From assembly GCF_000196315.1 (NCBI RefSeq), contig NC_014230.1, positions 1,632,001 to 1,696,000 of the forward strand: a stretch of 64,000 bases of DNA, written 5' to 3'. This stretch comes from Croceibacter atlanticus HTCC2559. Its GTDB lineage: Bacteria; Bacteroidota; Bacteroidia; Flavobacteriales; Flavobacteriaceae. The notes beneath the pieces were generated by a model. It saw only the letters and a program-made list of their open reading frames with translations. It had not been told where the DNA came from and searched no databases. Numbering within the stretch: the stretch's first letter is position 1; each line of letters opens with the position of its first letter. Shown here in pieces: positions 60,767 through 64,000 of the stretch. Both the position numbers and the translations under genes were made by a program.

Positions 60767-63079
60767 TTATTTATCACCTTTTTGGCCTTGCTCGAATTTT
60801 TCGAACTCGCCTTCTTTTTCAGCTCTTGGCCAAGAATTGTTAGATGTATCAACATCTGCAGTTTCTAAATCTGGATCTACAACAATGTTTGTAATCTCCT
60901 TATCACTAGCTACAGCTTTGCTTACTTCTTTATCATTCTTTCTCCAAACTTGTGCAGGATATGTTACTTTCTCTTTTGAACCATCTTCGTAAGTATACTC
61001 AACAATTAAAGGCATAGGGATTCCACCTGGCTTTTCAAATACGATGTTGTATAAATACTTAGGTTGTTTTATAGCGTTACGCTCTTCTTCAGAAAAGTTG
61101 TCCATCATGAATTCTTTAAGCGTAGGAGCATTTTCAAAAAGAGACTTACTCTTCATAGAGGCGTCATACTCTTCATCACCTTCTTCAACAACATAAATAG
61201 CATCTATTGTACTTGGATCCTGAACACCATAACGAGCTAATAATTCCTTACCTTTTTTGGTTGGTTTATCTGTAACAAAGTAAGATTTTACTTCCTTAAC
61301 TCCTAGATCTACATTTTCAGTAGAGTAGAACCATCCTCTCCAGTACCAGTCTAAATCAACTGCTGATGCATCTTCCATAGTGCGGAAGAAATCTTCTGGT
61401 GTTGGGTGCTTAAACATCCAACGCTTAGAGTATGTTTTAAACGCATGGTCAAATAATTCTCTTCCCATTACTGTCTCACGTAAAATGTTAAGTGCTGTTG
61501 CAGGCTTACCATAAGCGTTGTTACCAAGTTGGTAAACATTTTCTGGGTTAGACATTATTGGTGCAATAAAGTCTTGATTACCTTTCATGTAATTTACAAT
61601 CTTGCTAGGCTCTCCACGGCGTGAAGGGTACTTTTGGTTTGGAGCAATTGCATCTGGAAATTCTTCACCAAATTCTTGTTCTGCTACATATTGCATGAAT
61701 GTATCTAGACCTTCGTCCATCCAACCCCATTGTCTTTCATCACTGTTAACAATCATTGGGAAGAAGTTGTGTCCTACTTCGTGTATAATTACTGAAATCA
61801 TACCGTATTTTACACGGTCATTGTAAGTACCGTCTTCATTTGGTCTTCCATAATTCCAGCAAATCATAGGATACTCCATACCTTGATTTTTAGCGTGAAC
61901 AGAAATTGCTTTCGGGTAAGGATAATCAAACGTGTGAGCGCTATAAGATTTTAATGTAGATGCTACTGCTTTAGTAGAAAACTCTTCCCAAAGTGGGTTA
62001 CCTTCTTTAGGATACATAGATACTGCCATTACAGTACGCTCTCCCAATTTAACTGCTTGCATATCCCAGATAAATTTACGAGATGTTGCAAAACCGTAAT
62101 CTCTTACGTTTTCAGCTTTAAATTTCCAAGTTTTAGTTTTTTCAGAAAAGCCTTTTTCTGCTTCTTCTGCTTCTTCTTGTGTTACTATAATAACAGGCTT
62201 GTCATAAGATGTTCTTGCCTTTTCGTAACGTTTCATCATCTCTTTAGAGAAGACTTCTTTTCTGTTTTGTAATGTTCCTGTTGCATCAAGAATATGATCT
62301 GCAGGTACAGTAATGTTTACTTCATAATCTCCAAAAGGAAGAGCAAATTCACCACTTCCCCAGAATTGGTAGTTTTGCCATCCTTCTACATCATTGTAAA
62401 CAGCCATTCTTGGGAAAAACTGTGCAATAACGTAAGCATTGTTTCCATCCTTAGGGAAATGCTCGTAACCAGATCTTGCTCTGTTAATAGTATGGTCTGG
62501 AATGTTGTAGTTCCACTTAATGCTAAAGGTATAGCTATCTCCAGCTTCTAATGGCTGTCCCATATCTATTCTCATCATAGTTTGGTTAATGGTATAATTT
62601 AAAGGAGAACCATTTCTAGTTACCTTTTCTATATTAAAACCACCATCAAAACCTTCTGTCATATATTGAGATACAAAACCACCAGTTTGTGAAACAGCAC
62701 CAATACCAGAACCATTAATTAATGGAGACTTAGAATCTTTAGCTCTAACATTTTGATCTAGTTGAACCCAAAGGTATTCTAAAGCGTCTGGAGAGTTGTT
62801 TGTGTATGTAATTTCTTCTTCACCAAATATCTTTTGAGTACGGTCATCTAAAGTGATGTCCATTTTGTAATCGGCAGTATTTTGGTAATATGCTTCACCT
62901 GGCGCTCCAGAACCTGTGCGGTATTGGTTAGGTGTAGAAAACTCTTGGTAAAGTTGTCTGAACGCATTGTTGTTTGTGTGCGGTTTTGTAGGTTCTTCTT
63001 GAGGTTGCTCTTCTTGGGCAAAGAGTCCCGCAGAAAATACCAAAAACAAGGCAAAAAAAGTAGTTTTGATAGTTCGCAT
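60767..63079 (-). CDS. M1 family metallopeptidase
   Basis: A 770-residue secreted gluzincin. A signal peptide (MRTIKTTFFALFLVFSAGLFAQ) and an acidic linker are followed by an N-terminal beta-sandwich (about 45-270), the catalytic domain with HEVGH (433-437) and the third zinc ligand in GWMDEGLDTFMQYV, and a helical/beta C-terminus. The substrate-anchoring GAMEN segment reads QGMEYPMICWN, as in the M1 branch of Bacteroidota. An acidic, Glu-rich tail ends in FEQGQKGDK. It is likely a periplasmic aminopeptidase or peptidase of unknown specificity. Confidence 0.92.
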   Translation of the reverse strand: MRTIKTTFFALFLVFSAGLFAQEEQPQEEPTKPHTNNNAFRQLYQEFSTPNQYRTGSGAPGEAYYQNTADYKMDITLDDRTQKIFGEEEITYTNNSPDALEYLWVQLDQNVRAKDSKSPLINGSGIGAVSQTGGFVSQYMTEGFDGGFNIEKVTRNGSPLNYTINQTMMRIDMGQPLEAGDSYTFSIKWNYNIPDHTINRARSGYEHFPKDGNNAYVIAQFFPRMAVYNDVEGWQNYQFWGSGEFALPFGDYEVNITVPADHILDATGTLQNRKEVFSKEMMKRYEKARTSYDKPVIIVTQEEAEEAEKGFSEKTKTWKFKAENVRDYGFATSRKFIWDMQAVKLGERTVMAVSMYPKEGNPLWEEFSTKAVASTLKSYSAHTFDYPYPKAISVHAKNQGMEYPMICWNYGRPNEDGTYNDRVKYGMISVIIHEVGHNFFPMIVNSDERQWGWMDEGLDTFMQYVAEQEFGEEFPDAIAPNQKYPSRRGEPSKIVNYMKGNQDFIAPIMSNPENVYQLGNNAYGKPATALNILRETVMGRELFDHAFKTYSKRWMFKHPTPEDFFRTMEDASAVDLDWYWRGWFYSTENVDLGVKEVKSYFVTDKPTKKGKELLARYGVQDPSTIDAIYVVEEGDEEYDASMKSKSLFENAPTLKEFMMDNFSEEERNAIKQPKYLYNIVFEKPGGIPMPLIVEYTYEDGSKEKVTYPAQVWRKNDKEVSKAVASDKEITNIVVDPDLETADVDTSNNSWPRAEKEGEFEKFEQGQKGDK

Positions 63080-63138
63080 TATATATAGTTTAATTTAAGG
63101 TTGTTAAAATTAAGGATTTATCAATCTCTGAGTATTTC

Positions 63139-63639
63139 TTAACGAAAGTTTAACACATCGCTTTCGCGGTCTTTCATTAGTAATAAGCTCTTTATAGTTT
63201 TATTTCTAGTTATGTGTACAACATTTTGTTGCTCTTCAAAAACATCTAGAAGGACTTCATTTTTAACTTCAATAGTATTTAGAGTTTTTACACCTACAGC
63301 TTTAAAGAAACATTTTACTAAATCGTCATCATAGGTATTACCTAGATATTCGAATAAAATTTTCTCCCCATTAATCGTAATCTGAAGTTTGTCTGTAAAG
63401 TAGCGTTCAATAAACTTATCTGCATTTCTCGTTTCTGAGTTCTTTCCGAGTTTAATAGTCTCGCTATATCTTGTTTTTAGAAGGTTTTCTAAATCGTCAA
63501 TAAATACTCTGGAGATTATCTGTACAGTTTGGTCTTCCTCTATAAACTCTATATCTGTAGTACTTACATAAAACTTGTGGGCATTATTAAATGCTAAAGA
63601 TGGCAGGCAAAAGAGTAAAAGGAAAATTATCTTTTTCAT
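63139..63639 (-). CDS. DUF6702-family protein
   Basis: A 166-residue exported protein. The signal peptide (MKKIIFLLLFCLPSLAFNNA) is followed by HKFYVSTTDIEFIEEDQTVQIISRVFIDDLENLL, which is the pattern of the DUF6702 family, commonly found next to M1 peptidase genes in flavobacteria. The second half is a beta-rich region (GEKILFEYLGNTYDDDLVKCFFKAV). It begins 60 bp upstream of the M1 gene and is likely in the same transcription unit. Function unknown. Confidence 0.8.
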   Translation of the reverse strand: MKKIIFLLLFCLPSLAFNNAHKFYVSTTDIEFIEEDQTVQIISRVFIDDLENLLKTRYSETIKLGKNSETRNADKFIERYFTDKLQITINGEKILFEYLGNTYDDDLVKCFFKAVGVKTLNTIEVKNEVLLDVFEEQQNVVHITRNKTIKSLLLMKDRESDVLNFR

Positions 63640-63745
63640 AATTAGTGTTTGACTGTAAAAAACGACAAAGGTTTAATCTGAAAGCAGTTTTATTTTGATC
63701 GTCTATACTAATAGACGTAGCCAACTTAAAATTGTTACGCTATAA

Positions 63746-64000
63746 TCAACTTTTGTTTTTCTCTTCTATCCACTTGCTCATATACTTCGTACTTTGAGAT
63801 TGATGGTGTTGTAAAACTTGACCTAAAAAATTTTGATTGCGATGTTCTGTTAAATTTGTTTCCAGATAATTAAGTTTTTTTTGAAATACACCTTCGAAGC
63901 TGGACTTAGAGAAACGTTCTTCAATAATTTTAAATCCGTTTTTCTGTGCAGTCCTCCACTGGTTTCTTGAGTTGTAATGTTTAACAGCTTCTTTGGCAAT
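63746..64000 (-). CDS. Partial gene running off the right edge, unknown family
   Basis: On the minus strand an open frame enters from the window end and stops at TGA (63746-63748), giving 84 C-terminal residues: a basic, helical sequence ending in LGQVLQHHQSQSTKYMSKW and EEKNKS. The 3' end lies 107 bp upstream of the DUF6702 gene. I cannot name the family from the C-terminus alone; in flavobacteria a carboxypeptidase-like regulatory-domain protein is often found in this neighbourhood, which is only a guess. Confidence 0.65.
   Translation of the reverse strand: MAKEAVKHYNSRNQWRTAQKNGFKIIEERFSKSSFEGVFQKKLNYLETNLTEHRNQNFLGQVLQHHQSQSTKYMSKWIEEKNKS

Noticed and set aside
1-64000. Search for CRISPR arrays, insertion sequences, phage genes, tRNA and rRNA genes.
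   Set aside because: No repeat-spacer array, transposase-like ORF, or tRNA-like arm-loop pattern was found by reading; the window appears to be core chromosome.

Overview
The window is chromosomal DNA from a marine-type member of the Flavobacteriaceae (Bacteroidota). This rests on low G+C content, many TTG/GTG starts, promoters of the Bacteroidota form (TTTG, about 19 nt, TAnnTTTG), the gliding ABC ATPase GldA, secreted proteins with a type IX secretion (T9SS) C-terminal sorting domain, glutamine synthetase type III, and DUF4369/DUF6702-type proteins. I saw no rRNA, tRNA, transposase, phage gene or CRISPR array.

Layout. 0.2-2.5 kb: a hypothetical gene, rsmG and gldA. 2.6-7.3 kb: an aromatic amino-acid operon (pheA, aminotransferase, DAHP synthase/chorismate mutase, rsgA, dtd). 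It is preceded by what looks like a complete leader-peptide attenuator: a 19-codon ORF ending in eight consecutive aromatic codons, an antiterminator segment, and a terminator hairpin with a T-run. 7.4-19.7 kb: plus-strand genes for tryptophan breakdown through kynurenine and 2-aminomuconate (kmo, RidA-like deaminase, aldehyde dehydrogenase, an SDR lacking the catalytic Tyr/Lys, ACMSD), then a small secreted protein and an O-methyltransferase. The antiparallel thrA-DUF4160-thrB-thrC operon is nested inside. A compact structured-RNA candidate lies before the ACMSD gene.

19.7-28.8 kb: PAP2 phosphatase and TatA, a BlaI/M56 sensor pair under a 36-bp palindromic operator, S1/P1 nuclease, alpha/beta hydrolase, M61 peptidase, DUF819 membrane protein and a DUF4369 lipoprotein. 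28.9-41.1 kb: glutamine synthetase III, a Ca2+/cation antiporter, DUF2805, AlkB, DoxX, a lipoprotein, HtpG, TetR, an ABC1 kinase, a KAS III enzyme and an EamA transporter.

41.5-51.3 kb: three related T9SS cargo genes. Two are full-length thermolysin-like (M4) metallopeptidases of about 1250 residues; the first is a stand-alone copy of their C-terminal half without a peptidase domain. 51.4-64 kb: CoA-binding protein, sodium/solute symporter, recR, glycosyltransferase, E2 acyltransferase, LpxR-like protein, S15 peptidase, a beta-barrel protein, M1 peptidase, DUF6702 and a gene cut by the window edge.

The strongest regulatory discoveries are the aromatic leader-peptide attenuator at 2.6-2.8 kb, the BlaI palindrome at 22.8 kb and the structured RNA at 17.3 kb. 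All functional calls are from reading motifs; no database search was run.
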